Made by a program: the position numbers and the translations under genes
Shown here: positions 43,694 to 51,562 of the stretch, one piece after another
Numbering within the stretch: the first letter of the stretch is position 1
Layout: every line of letters begins with the position of its first letter
Notes under the pieces: generated by a model
The model's database searches: none
The model's input: the letters and a program-made list of their open reading frames with translations, nothing else
Told to the model about the DNA's origin: nothing
DNA from: an uncultured Prevotella sp.
Lineage (GTDB): Bacteria > Bacteroidota > Bacteroidia > Bacteroidales > Bacteroidaceae
Assembly: GCA_934256705.1 (NCBI GenBank)
Contig: CAKQPF010000002.1
Location: 54,983 to 118,982 of the forward strand
Length of the DNA stretch: 64,000 bases
Direction: 5' to 3'

Positions 43694-43761
43694 ATTATTT
43701 CTCCGATTTCGATATTTTAAGGCGAATTATTTGTCGGATTTCGATATTTTAATTATATTTG
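43694..43761 (+). promoter_or_regulatory. ATPase-gene promoter with duplicated 27-base upstream site
   Basis: Two copies of a 27-base sequence (43694-43720, 43726-43752; 25 of 27 identical, shared core GATTTCGATATTTTAA). The second overlaps TTTG (43730-43733), followed after 20 bases by the -7 box TATATTTG (43754-43761). Probably an operator. Confidence 0.6.
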
Positions 43762-43784
43762 CATCAGGAAATCAATATGTTACG

Positions 43785-45161
43785 ATGATGCAGGAATATA
43801 TAAGCAGAAATATAGACAAACAACTTCTCGCATGGAAAGATGAATCCATGCGTAAACCTTTATTGCTGAGAGGTGCACGCCAGGTGGGGAAATCATCGGC
43901 TGTGAGACATTTAGGAAAGCAATTCAAGTATTTTGCCGAAATCAACTTTGAACGACACAAAGCCGTGAAAAGTTTCTTTCAAGGCGATATCGACGTCCAC
44001 TTGATAGCACAGAAGATAAGCAGTTATATCCAGGTGCCTGTGGAAAAAGGACACACCCTGCTTTTTCTTGACGAAATACAGGAATGCCCTGAAGCCATCA
44101 TGGCTCTGCGTTTCTTCAAGGAAGATTATCCCGAACTGCATGTGATAGCGGCAGGCTCGCTACTGGAATTTACGCTTGAGAACCTTCCCACCTTCGGCGT
44201 GGGCAGGATTCATTCTCTCTTCATGTATCCTCTTACTTTCGATGAATTTCTGGTGGCCAACGGTCAGCAAGGGCTGATGCAGATGCGTGAGATGGCTGAC
44301 TTCATGCAACCATTGGACACTGCTTTCCATGACAAACTGATAGAATCATTCAGAATTTATCTGCTTGTGGGAGGTATGCCGGAATCTGTTCTGGCATGGA
44401 TTACCACTCATGATTTCAACCGTTGCCGCAGTATTCAGGAAGATATCATTCTGACCTATGAGGATGATTTCGGAAAATACAAGAAACGTGCCAATGCTGA
44501 CCTGCTCCGCATCACGATGCGTGGCATATGTCATCAGATAGGTGAGAAAATCACATTCAAGCAGATTTCGGCTGATTATCAGAGTTCACAGATCAGAGAG
44601 GCTATTCGTCTGCTGACGCTTGCCGGTATAGTGACTCCTGTAGTCTCTACTTCCGGCAACGGCATTCCACTGGATGCTGCAGCTGACGAAAGATATATGA
44701 AGTTACTGTTTCTGGATTCCGGATTATTGTTGTCGGTACTTCAACTGGACGGCGGCTTGTCCCGGCATCTCATCGAACTGATAATGGCTGGCACTCCACA
44801 GGAACTTGTCAATAAAGGCGGGCTCACCGAGATGGTGGCAGGACTGGAGATACTGCGCTACAAGCCTTGCATCCAGCGCCAGAAGATGTTCTACTGGGAG
44901 AAGAAAGGTGGCAGTGTGGCTGAAATCGACTATCTTGAAATCCATGACATGCAGATTATGCCTATTGAAATAAAATCTGGAACGCAAGGTGGAATGAAGA
45001 GCTTATGGAGGTTTCTGCGTGAGAAGCATCTCACCCGGGCATTCCGCTGCTCGCTGGAAAACTTTGGTAAACTGGAATATATAGACAAGGAGGACAATGA
45101 TGCTGTCCGTACTGTCCAGATATTGCCACTGTATGCCTTGTCCCGCATTTGCAGAAAGTGA
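43785..45161 (+). CDS. AAA ATPase with DUF4143 domain
   Basis: A 458-residue protein of the common AAA_14/DUF4143 family. Walker A is LLRGARQVGKSSAVRH, Walker B LLFLDEIQECPEA, sensor segment VIAAGSLLEFTL, followed by GRIHSLFMYPLTFDEFL. The C-terminal DUF4143 half (ITFKQISADYQSSQIREAIRLL, KMFYWEKKGGSVAEIDYLE) has a nuclease-like fold. The family's role is unknown; members are abundant and variable in Bacteroidota genomes. I chose the start at 43785 (MMQEYISRNIDKQL) because a promoter lies at 43730-43761 and the in-frame sequence upstream is octad repeat. The gene is alone between the tRNA-Leu side and the toxin-antitoxin module. Confidence 0.88.
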   Translation: MMQEYISRNIDKQLLAWKDESMRKPLLLRGARQVGKSSAVRHLGKQFKYFAEINFERHKAVKSFFQGDIDVHLIAQKISSYIQVPVEKGHTLLFLDEIQECPEAIMALRFFKEDYPELHVIAAGSLLEFTLENLPTFGVGRIHSLFMYPLTFDEFLVANGQQGLMQMREMADFMQPLDTAFHDKLIESFRIYLLVGGMPESVLAWITTHDFNRCRSIQEDIILTYEDDFGKYKKRANADLLRITMRGICHQIGEKITFKQISADYQSSQIREAIRLLTLAGIVTPVVSTSGNGIPLDAAADERYMKLLFLDSGLLLSVLQLDGGLSRHLIELIMAGTPQELVNKGGLTEMVAGLEILRYKPCIQRQKMFYWEKKGGSVAEIDYLEIHDMQIMPIEIKSGTQGGMKSLWRFLREKHLTRAFRCSLENFGKLEYIDKEDNDAVRTVQILPLYALSRICRK

Positions 45162-45274
45162 GAGCACACTCTCTTAAATGAAGAGTGAAGAGTTAAGAAT
45201 GAAGAATGAAGAATGAAGAGTGAAGAATGGGAGTTACCATTCTTTAGTGAAAAGTGAAGAGTGAAAAGTGAAAA

Positions 45275-45304
45275 ATCCCGACAGGGTGCAAACCTTGTCG
45301 GGAT
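45275..45304 (-). terminator. Terminator of the hicAB operon
   Basis: Minus strand: ATCCCGACAAGG...CCTGTCGGGAT followed by TTTTT, 31 bases after the hicB stop. It abuts a TTCAC heptad stretch (45246-45274). Confidence 0.75.
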
Positions 45305-45334
45305 AAAATGAAATGAAACAAAAGGGCGCAGCCC

Positions 45335-45748
45335 TTACACGAGCCTAAGCCCGAGGAAGTCAGAGCCTAAACGGTGCAAACCGTCTTCTATCTTTTGCAG
45401 TTGCACATCGGAAATATATGTATTTCCTTTCTTGTACTGACGCATCAAAGTTTCGTTAATGCCCAGATAGCGCGCAAAGGCGCTCACGTTCAACATCGAA
45501 TAATATTCAAACAGCGAAGAGAGATCAAAGCTAAACACAGGCACAGCCGACAGGATGGGAGCGGCTGCGCCTTCCCTTTCCTCCTCGCTTGCCTTTACTT
45601 CCTGCATGGAGTTTGCAAAATCTGCCTTTGCTTCCTTCACTGTAACCCCTCGTCCTATAAGCGTGTAGGGGCTTTCGTCCACGTTATACGCTATAAATGT
45701 GCCGTCGGTGTCTTTCTCGATGGTCACTAAAAAATTATTATCTTTCAT
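45335..45748 (-). CDS. hicB: HicB-type antitoxin
   Basis: A 137-residue HicB antitoxin: N-terminal partially degraded RNase H-like domain (FLVTIEKDTDGTFIAYNVDE, GRGVTVKEAKADFANSMQEV) and a C-terminal helix-turn-helix (VSAFARYLGINETLMRQYKKG then ISDVQLQKIEDGLHRLG) that binds the operator. It neutralises HicA and represses the operon. The start at 45748 (MKDNNFLVTIEKD) fits family length; the longer in-frame extension upstream is proline-rich and covers the intergenic gap. It lies 57 bases downstream of hicA in the same operon. Confidence 0.9.
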   Translation of the reverse strand: MKDNNFLVTIEKDTDGTFIAYNVDESPYTLIGRGVTVKEAKADFANSMQEVKASEEEREGAAAPILSAVPVFSFDLSSLFEYYSMLNVSAFARYLGINETLMRQYKKGNTYISDVQLQKIEDGLHRLGSDFLGLRLV

Positions 45749-45805
45749 CTGCTTAATGTCTTTTATAAAGGCGAGGGGAGGGGGTGCCACCCCTCGCCCT
45801 TGTTG

Positions 45806-45988
45806 TTAGAATCCTATTTGCTTGCGCAGCTTGGAGGCCAAGCCCTTGCGTACTTCTTGGCTCCCATGTCTTTCTATTTGCACGGTAACGCCTGTAGTTG
45901 GGTTGTAGTATTCATCGTGTTCTTTGCCGTGCTTCACGAACCTAAACCCATGTTTTACAGCCTGTTTTTTTAATTCATTCCATTTCAT
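45806..45988 (-). CDS. hicA: HicA-type mRNA interferase toxin
   Basis: A 60-residue HicA toxin with the double-stranded-RNA-binding-like fold. Diagnostic features are the N-terminal helix MKWNELKKQAVKHGFRFVKHG and the catalytic histidine in VQIERHGSQEVRKGLASKLRKQIG. HicA cleaves mRNA when free of HicB. It is the first gene of the operon; an operator palindrome overlaps its promoter at 46031-46086. Confidence 0.92.
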   Translation of the reverse strand: MKWNELKKQAVKHGFRFVKHGKEHDEYYNPTTGVTVQIERHGSQEVRKGLASKLRKQIGF

Positions 45989-46030
45989 TTTGTTTTTAAT
46001 TGATTAAACATTTGTTTTATTAACGCACTG

Positions 46031-46086
46031 CAAAGGTACTACAAAAAAGTTATATAACCAAATTTTTATATAACTTTTTTGTAGTA
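46031..46086 (-). promoter_or_regulatory. hicA promoter overlapped by a perfect 21-base-arm palindrome
   Basis: Arms 46037-46057 and 46066-46086 are exact inverses (each begins or ends TACTACAAAAAAG), spaced by eight bases. Minus-strand TTTG (46062-46059) sits in the centre and TACCTTTG (46038-46031) starts at the edge, 20 bases apart, so a bound repressor would cover the -33 element. This fits HicB autoregulation. Confidence 0.8.
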
Positions 46087-46308
46087 TATTTATTCTTTCT
46101 TTCTTGCTTGCTTATTAAAAGAGGTGACGAAGACACCACCACCGCCACACCCTCGGCCGCTTCAGGGCGAGCGATGGGGCGCACCCTCGCCCCGTCTGGG
46201 GAGGGCTAAAATCCGTGAAAAGAACAGATCCGTCGCATCCGTGCTATCCGTGTTTCTTTGAACGCTTGTTGTCGTCGCAAAGCGATGAACACAAGCGGTG
46301 GAGATATA

Positions 46309-46406
46309 GGTACTGTCTTCCAGACAGTTTCTCTCTTCCGTGTTATAATCCCGAGACTTCGTCCCGGGTTACTCTCGCTTCGCTCGGTATTGCCTTCCAG
46401 GCAAAT
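46309..46406 (+). repeat. GTACTGTC element, copy at 46.3 kb
   Basis: GGTACTGTCTTCCAGACAG, hairpin CCCGAGACTTCGTCCCGGG, and TACTCTCGCTTCGCTCGGTA, ending in TGCCTTCCAGGCA. The preceding stretch 46089-46308 shows no gene. Confidence 0.75.
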
Positions 46407-46407
46407 C

Positions 46408-46517
46408 TTAGTGAAGAGTGAAAAGTGAAAAATCGCGCTGACGCAGTTGCGATTCTTGCTGAAGAGAAAAACTGGGAGAGATACCTTTATCCGGCAGGCG
46501 ATTTTTCACTTTTCACT
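46408..46517. repeat. TTCAC heptad palindrome, full-length copy
   Basis: AGTGAAGAGTGAAAAGTGAA with GCGCTGACGC core on the left and GCGATTTTTCACTTTTCACT on the right, about 70 bases apart, so the solo TTCAC arms elsewhere are halves of this palindrome. The stretch 46525-46640 adds GTTGTTTTGTTGTTTAGT octads and another solo arm in the plus orientation. Confidence 0.75.
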
Positions 46518-46673
46518 GATTAATATGTTGTTTTGTTGTTTTGTTGTTTAGTTGTCTTGTTGATTGCAAGAAGTCCCCAAGTGCGTCAGCGCGATTTTTC
46601 ACTTTTCACTCTTCACTTTTCACTTTTCACTAAAGAAAACAACTCCCATTCTTCACTTTTCACTCTTCATTCT

Positions 46674-48038
46674 TCATTTAAAATCTGCCAGTCTGCGGAG
46701 CCTGCGGCGGCGGCGCTGAAGATGACGGCGGCGGCGATAGCGGCGGTAGAGGACGGTGGTGAGGATGACGGCGAGGACGGTGGTGATGATGATTATCATG
46801 CGGACGTTGAGGGAGTCGCCCTTGACGCGGCTCCACATCTCTACCATGGCTTCTGTCTTGTCGGCACAGTCGTGCATGAGGGCGCAGCGGTCTATGACGC
46901 TCTTGTCGGGGTAATAGACGGGATCGAGGGGCACGTGGCGGGCTTGTTCGCCGAACATATAGCTGGCGTCGAGGCACGGGATGGTGTCGCGGGTGCCGGC
47001 TTTCTGCTCCTTGTACTGCTGGATCATGCCTTTGAGGACTTCTGGTGTGCCTATCACCGAGACGTAGCCTATGGCCTTCATGTTGCGTAGTGCGTTTTCG
47101 GGATTGCACATGAAGTCGATGAAATAGGATGCCGCGTCGGGATTGCGTGCGTATTTCGGTATCACCCATCCGTCGAACCAGACGTTGCTGCCTTCCTTTG
47201 GCACTACGTATCCGAGTTCCACTCCTACTTCCTTTGCTTCTTCGATGGCCCATGCCGCGTCTCCGCTCCATGTGAGGTTAGCCCATGCCTTGCCTTTTGT
47301 CATGGTTTCCTTTCCGAAATCGACTTCCCATCCGAAGATGTTTGGCTTGGCTCGCTTGAGCAGGTTCTCCACGAGGGCTATGTTTTCATCGGTGATGTCT
47401 GCCACGAGCTGGTCTCTGGTGACGCGGTGCTTCTTTATGTCATCATAGCGTGCAAAGCACACGAGGCATGAATATACGTCGCGGAATGCGTCTTTCATGA
47501 GGATTTTCCCGATGTAGCGTGGATTGAAGAGTGCCATCCATGACTGGAGGTCTTCGGCTTTGAGGTATTTCTTGTTATACATGAATCCTGTGGTTCCCCA
47601 CATGTAGCCTACGGTATAGTCGCTTACTTTGAGTCCCGGCCGGTCCTTGGGTGCCATCTGCTGGAATTTCTCCACGGCGAACGGTGCTACGTTGTCGTAC
47701 CACATCGGTGTGGCTGTGGACTGCACGAGCCGCTTGTTGATGGGCAGCAGGAGTCCTTTGCGCAGCATTCTCTCGATGATATACTCTGACGGGCATACCG
47801 CGTCGTAGTCTTCGTGTCCCACTTCTATCTCTGTGAGCATGGACTCGTTGATGTCGAATGTGGAGTAGCTGACGTGTATGTATTTTCCTGTCTGTGCGTG
47901 ATACCATTTCTCGAACTCGGGTATGAGTTCTTCGTCGATGTAGTCTGCCCAGTTATATACTTTGAGTATCTCGTCTCGCTCTATGGCGTTGGCTGTGACG
48001 GTCAGGGCGAGGAGGATGATTGCTATTAGCTTTCTCAT
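46674..48038 (-). CDS. potD: Spermidine/putrescine-binding protein PotD with membrane tail
   Basis: A 454-residue polyamine-binding protein: signal peptide (MRKLIAIILLALTVTANA), then the PotD/PotF-like start EILKVYNWADYIDEELIPEFEKW and lobe segments YDAVCPSEYIIERMLRKGLL, GTTGFMYNKKYL and NLTWSGDAAWAIEEAKEVG. It captures spermidine or putrescine for PotABC. Unusually, the C-terminus adds a predicted transmembrane segment (MIIIITTVLAVILTTVLY) and an arginine-rich tail (RRYRRRRHLQRRRRRLRR). This would fix the protein in the inner membrane instead of leaving it free in the periplasm. It is the last gene of a potABCD operon and has its own hairpin element upstream. Start at 48038 is set by the signal peptide. 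Confidence 0.9.
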   Translation of the reverse strand: MRKLIAIILLALTVTANAIERDEILKVYNWADYIDEELIPEFEKWYHAQTGKYIHVSYSTFDINESMLTEIEVGHEDYDAVCPSEYIIERMLRKGLLLPINKRLVQSTATPMWYDNVAPFAVEKFQQMAPKDRPGLKVSDYTVGYMWGTTGFMYNKKYLKAEDLQSWMALFNPRYIGKILMKDAFRDVYSCLVCFARYDDIKKHRVTRDQLVADITDENIALVENLLKRAKPNIFGWEVDFGKETMTKGKAWANLTWSGDAAWAIEEAKEVGVELGYVVPKEGSNVWFDGWVIPKYARNPDAASYFIDFMCNPENALRNMKAIGYVSVIGTPEVLKGMIQQYKEQKAGTRDTIPCLDASYMFGEQARHVPLDPVYYPDKSVIDRCALMHDCADKTEAMVEMWSRVKGDSLNVRMIIIITTVLAVILTTVLYRRYRRRRHLQRRRRRLRRLADFK

Positions 48039-48060
48039 TCGTTTGGTAGGGTTATTATTA

Positions 48061-48150
48061 TCCGCCGGTAACGCGGCGGACACGGTGGCGGCAGCTATTT
48101 TAGTGAAAAGTGAAAAGTGAATAGTGAATAGTGAAAAATCGCACTGACGC
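48061..48150 (-). repeat. TTCAC heptad element plus CGTTAC hairpin copy 11, before potD
   Basis: Minus strand: core CCGCGTCAGTGCG (near 48150), heptads TATTCAC/TTTTCAC, then GCCGCCACCGTG, stem TCCGCCG, loop CGTTAC, stem CGGCGGA (48080-48061); 22 bases before the potD ATG. It lies inside the operon, between potC and potD. Confidence 0.85.
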
Positions 48151-48172
48151 GGTTGCGGGGGTCTCGTGGCGG

Positions 48173-49012
48173 CTATCTATTGTTCTTGAACCGTGGCTTG
48201 GGGGCTTTCCTGTTGGCACGGATGTTCACCACGATGAGGAGGATAAGGATGGTGATGAATATCAGGGCGGAGAGCGGACGGAGCTCTGGTGTGAGTCCTC
48301 CCTTTCTGGCATCTGAGTAGATGTAGGTGGAGAGGGTTTCGAGTCCGTCGCTGCCTTTGGTGAAGAACGTGACCGCGAAGTCGTCGATGGACATGGTGAG
48401 GGAGAGTATGAATCCGCTTATCATGCCCGGGAGGAGCTCGGGCACCATGACTTTGCGCAGTGCCTGCATGGGTGTGGCACCGAGGTCGAGGGCTGCTTCG
48501 TAGATGTTGGGGTTCATCTTGGTGAGCCTCGGCATGACTGATAGTACCACGTATGGCGTGCAGAATGCGATGTGTGCGCAGATGACGGTGAACATTCCCC
48601 TGCTTATGCCGAGGAAGACGAAGAGCAGGAAGATGGATATGCCGGTGATGATGTCGGGATTGATCATCGGTATGTCATTGAGGAATGTGACTGCCCGGCG
48701 CTTTGCTCCGCGCATATTGTGTATGCCGATGGCTGCCACAGTGCCCATTACGGTGGCTGCGGTGGCTGATATGAGGGCTATTATGACGGTGTTGATGAGT
48801 GCGGAGTAGAGTGTCGCCGCACTTTGTGACTGCCCCGAGAAGAGGTTCTGGTAGAGTCCTGTGGAGAATCCGGTCCAGTTGCCGAGCACTTTCGACTCCG
48901 TGAAGCTGTAGATGATGATGACCGCTATGGGGGCATAGAGGAAGAGAAGTACGAGATAGAGGTAGAGATTGGCCGCTATCTGCTTCCATCTGGTGTGTCT
49001 TAGTCTGATCAT
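48173..49012 (-). CDS. potC: Polyamine ABC transporter permease PotC
   Basis: A 279-residue permease with six hydrophobic segments (LYLYLVLLFLYAPIAVIIIYSF first) and the ABC coupling helix signature EAALDLGATPMQALRKVMVPELLPG. It pairs with PotB to form the membrane channel. The start at 49012 overlaps the potB stop by four bases (ATGA), which indicates coupled translation. Two in-frame codons further upstream exist but fall inside potB. Confidence 0.94.
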   Translation of the reverse strand: MIRLRHTRWKQIAANLYLYLVLLFLYAPIAVIIIYSFTESKVLGNWTGFSTGLYQNLFSGQSQSAATLYSALINTVIIALISATAATVMGTVAAIGIHNMRGAKRRAVTFLNDIPMINPDIITGISIFLLFVFLGISRGMFTVICAHIAFCTPYVVLSVMPRLTKMNPNIYEAALDLGATPMQALRKVMVPELLPGMISGFILSLTMSIDDFAVTFFTKGSDGLETLSTYIYSDARKGGLTPELRPLSALIFITILILLIVVNIRANRKAPKPRFKNNR

Positions 49013-49785
49013 GATTGTCCTCCTTCCTTTTGGTTCTTGTCTCCGAAGAAGCTTGTGGCGCATATCAGTATGAGCAGTATGAGGGAGAGTGCGGCTCCGT
49101 AATTGAGCATCACGCCAGAGTTGATGTTCTCCTGTATGGTGGTGCCGAAGAGCTTTATATTGTTCATGGTGAGGAGTTCCGCCACGGCGAATGTGCTGAC
49201 TGTGGGGAGGAACACCATCACTATGCCTGAGTAGATGCCAGGCATGGAGAGCGGGAGCACCACGTCACGGAACACCTGCCACTGGTTTGCTCCGAGGTCC
49301 TGTGCTGCTTCGATAAGGCTTCGGTCCATTTTCTGCATCGTGTTGTAGATGGGGAAGAGCATGAACGGGAGGAAATTATACACCAGTCCGAAGAGCAGCG
49401 CTGTCTCATCGAGCGGAAGGGCGAAGAAATCGAACAGTGCTACGGTGGCGAGGGTGCGCAGTAGCATGTTAATCCACATGGGCAGGATGAAGAGCACTGC
49501 CATCACCTTTGGCGTCTTGAGGTCCTTGCTTGCCATGAAGAGGGCTGCGGGATATGAGATGACGAGGGTGATGAGGGTGGTGAGCATTGCTATGCCTATG
49601 GAATAGACGAGGGTGTTGATGGACTCTGTCTGCAGGAAGAACTTCTCGAAGTTCCTGATGGTGAAGTGTCCGTTCTCGTCTATGAAGGCGTAATATATGA
49701 CAAGTACGAGCGGGAGCACCACGAAGATGGTCATGAATATGACGTATGGCATGGCCCAGCTGGACTTTTTCTGATTGTAATTCAT
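49009..49785 (-). CDS. potB: Polyamine ABC transporter permease PotB
   Basis: A 258-residue permease, hydrophobic throughout (AMPYVIFMTIFVVLPLVLVI), with the coupling segment EAAQDLGANQWQVFRDVVLPLSMPG. It forms the transmembrane pathway with PotC. It starts about 180 bases after the potA stop; that gap contains a long CCCCT-type inverted repeat. Confidence 0.94.
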   Translation of the reverse strand: MNYNQKKSSWAMPYVIFMTIFVVLPLVLVIYYAFIDENGHFTIRNFEKFFLQTESINTLVYSIGIAMLTTLITLVISYPAALFMASKDLKTPKVMAVLFILPMWINMLLRTLATVALFDFFALPLDETALLFGLVYNFLPFMLFPIYNTMQKMDRSLIEAAQDLGANQWQVFRDVVLPLSMPGIYSGIVMVFLPTVSTFAVAELLTMNNIKLFGTTIQENINSGVMLNYGAALSLILLILICATSFFGDKNQKEGGQS

Positions 49786-49803
49786 TGGATTGATGTATAA
49801 AAA

Positions 49804-49956
49804 AGACCCCCTCTTATCCCCCTGTGAGGGGGAGGCTGGATAGTGAGACCTCCCTTGAGTGGATAATCATATTTCCATGAATATCTGCACAAAGGAAGAA
49901 ACGCAAGCCGAAGAACGTATCTGGCCTCCCCCTCACAGGGGGATAAGAGGGGGTCT
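49804..49956. repeat. Long CCCCT-type inverted repeat, copy 2, inside the pot operon
   Basis: Arms AGACCCCCTCTTATCCCCCT and inverse, as at 16723-16840, with the centre turned round and carrying an extra insert (GGATAATCATATTTCCATG). It fills the potA-potB gap and would form a very stable mRNA hairpin. Confidence 0.82.
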
Positions 49957-49965
49957 ATTCTTCAT

Positions 49966-51327
49966 TTATTTAACTTCTATCTGCTGCGGCAATATCTTTA
50001 TTCCCACTTCGTCGAAGTCTTCCCATACGTCGGTGGTATCGACATATAGTTTCTCGTGGCTTCGGGTTTCCACGGTGAGGTGGTAGTGGTTGCCTTTATA
50101 TAGGATGAACGTGATGGTGCCGCGCGTCATTCCGTCCTCGGGATTGTCGGTCAATTCGATGTCGAAACCGAAGTAGGCAGTGACTTCCTCGCCTGCCTTG
50201 TAGCTGTGGCTGGCGCACAGGAAGCGTGTGCCGAGCATGTCGATATGGTCGGAATCGACCACTGTGGCTTGGACGCTGTTGTGCAGATGCTCAGCCGGCA
50301 TGACGTGGATGCCTTCCGGCGTGACGCTCATGCCGTAGTCCTTGCCCACTTCGTATGCGTTATAGTTCTGCACCTGTATCTCATAGCCGTCCGGCGTGTC
50401 GAAGAACATCTCGTAATGGACACCCTGGAATACGCATGAACGGAGCTTTCCGCTCCACTGTCCCTGTGAGGGATCGGTGTGGATGACGATGTCCTCCGGA
50501 CGGATGACCACATCGACTTCGTACATTCCCGGTATGGTATCGACGCATTCGAAGTCCTTGTCCATGAACCGGACGGAGTAATCTGAGTGCATCTCGCCGT
50601 TGAAGATGTTGCTTTCGCCTATGAAATCAGCCACGAAAGGGTTTGCCGGCTCATTGTATATGTCCTGCGGCGTGCCGATCTGCTGCACCACTCCGTCGTT
50701 CATCACCACCACTGTGTCAGACAATGTGAGGGCTTCTTCCTGGTCGTGTGTGACGAAGATGAAGGTGATGCCGAGCCTTTCGTGCATCTCTCTCAGCTCC
50801 ATCTGCATGTCCTTCCGCATCTTTGCGTCGAGGGCTGAGAGGGGTTCGTCGAGCAGCAGCACCTGCGGCTCGTTGACAATGGCGCGTGCTATGGCGACAC
50901 GCTGCTGCTGTCCGCCCGAGAGGGAGTTGACATCACGCTCTTCATAGTCGGTCATTGACACCATCTTGAGTGCAGTGAGCACCTTCTGGTCTATCTCGTC
51001 CTCGCTCTTCTTCTTTAGTTTCAGTCCGAAGGCGATGTTGTCATAGACGGAGAGATGGGGGAAGAGGGCGTATTTCTGGAATACTGTATTCATCGGACGC
51101 TGGTAAGGCGGCAGCGGAGTGATGTCGTTACCTTCGAGCAGAATCTGTCCGGAAGTGGGGAGTTCGAATCCTGCAATCATTCTGAGCAGGGTGGTCTTTC
51201 CGCATCCTGACGGTCCGAGCAAGGTGACGAATTCACCCTTTCGGATTGAGATGGATGCGTCCTTCAGGACTACCTTCTTTCCGAAAGCCTTGCTTACTTG
51301 GTCTATTTTGAGGATAATGTCGGTCAT
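49966..51327 (-). CDS. potA: Polyamine ABC transporter ATPase PotA
   Basis: A 453-residue ABC ATPase: Walker A GPSGCGKTTLLRM, signature LSGGQQQRVAIARAI, Walker B VLLLDEPLSALDAKMRKDMQ, switch histidine in FIFVTHDQEEALTLSD. TOBE-like regulatory domains follow (VVIRPEDIVIHTDP, MFFDTPDGYEIQVQN) with an extra C-terminal beta-rich stretch, making it longer than the usual 370 or so residues. It powers uptake of spermidine and putrescine. It is the first gene of the operon; a TAACTTTG box (51459-51466) and hairpin copy 12 lie upstream. Confidence 0.95.
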   Translation of the reverse strand: MTDIILKIDQVSKAFGKKVVLKDASISIRKGEFVTLLGPSGCGKTTLLRMIAGFELPTSGQILLEGNDITPLPPYQRPMNTVFQKYALFPHLSVYDNIAFGLKLKKKSEDEIDQKVLTALKMVSMTDYEERDVNSLSGGQQQRVAIARAIVNEPQVLLLDEPLSALDAKMRKDMQMELREMHERLGITFIFVTHDQEEALTLSDTVVVMNDGVVQQIGTPQDIYNEPANPFVADFIGESNIFNGEMHSDYSVRFMDKDFECVDTIPGMYEVDVVIRPEDIVIHTDPSQGQWSGKLRSCVFQGVHYEMFFDTPDGYEIQVQNYNAYEVGKDYGMSVTPEGIHVMPAEHLHNSVQATVVDSDHIDMLGTRFLCASHSYKAGEEVTAYFGFDIELTDNPEDGMTRGTITFILYKGNHYHLTVETRSHEKLYVDTTDVWEDFDEVGIKILPQQIEVK

Positions 51328-51334
51328 ATTGTGG

Positions 51335-51408
51335 GGTTATCGGTTGTGGGTTGTGGGTTATCGGTTGTGGGTTGTGGGGATTGCCCGGTAATGCGGGCAA
51401 CACAGTGG
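51335..51408 (-). repeat. GGTTGTG heptads and CGTTAC-type hairpin copy 12, before potA
   Basis: 51335-51380 consists of GGTTATC/GGTTGTG heptads. Next, in minus orientation, GCCACTGTG, stem TTGCCCG, loop CATTAC, stem CGGGCAA (51400-51381). Stem type TGCCCG/CGGGCA. It lies between the TAACTTTG box and potA, so it should be transcribed. Confidence 0.8.
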
Positions 51409-51458
51409 CTATTTCTAAATGAAGATTCTTCATTCTTCATTTAGAAGATTTTGGCGTG

Positions 51459-51466
51459 CAAAGTTA
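51459..51466 (-). promoter_or_regulatory. -7 box of the potABCD operon
   Basis: TAACTTTG on the minus strand, 132 bases before the potA ATG, divergent from the tRNA-Leu promoter. Confidence 0.55.
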
Positions 51467-51506
51467 CGAAAAAAAGGGCGGTAAGTCATTGTTTTTTCGT
51501 TTTTTA

Positions 51507-51538
51507 TTTGGAAAAACGGAAAAAAAATCTTACCTTTG
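51507..51538 (+). promoter_or_regulatory. Promoter of tRNA-Leu (plus-strand copy)
   Basis: TTTG (51507-51510), 20 bases, TACCTTTG (51531-51538), 25 bases before the tRNA. The same arrangement, inverted, precedes the other tRNA copy. Confidence 0.75.
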
Positions 51539-51562
51539 CATCCGAAATTGTCAAAAGGACAA

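Noticed and set aside
43554..43784. Upstream extension of the DUF4143 ATPase (77 codons)
   Set aside because: The extension would be translated from ACAACAAG/ACAACTAA octads and would include the promoter at 43730-43761.
46215..46421. 68-codon frame upstream of the hic operon
   Set aside because: It is built mostly of a GTACTGTC element and shares frames with other copies of the same repeat.
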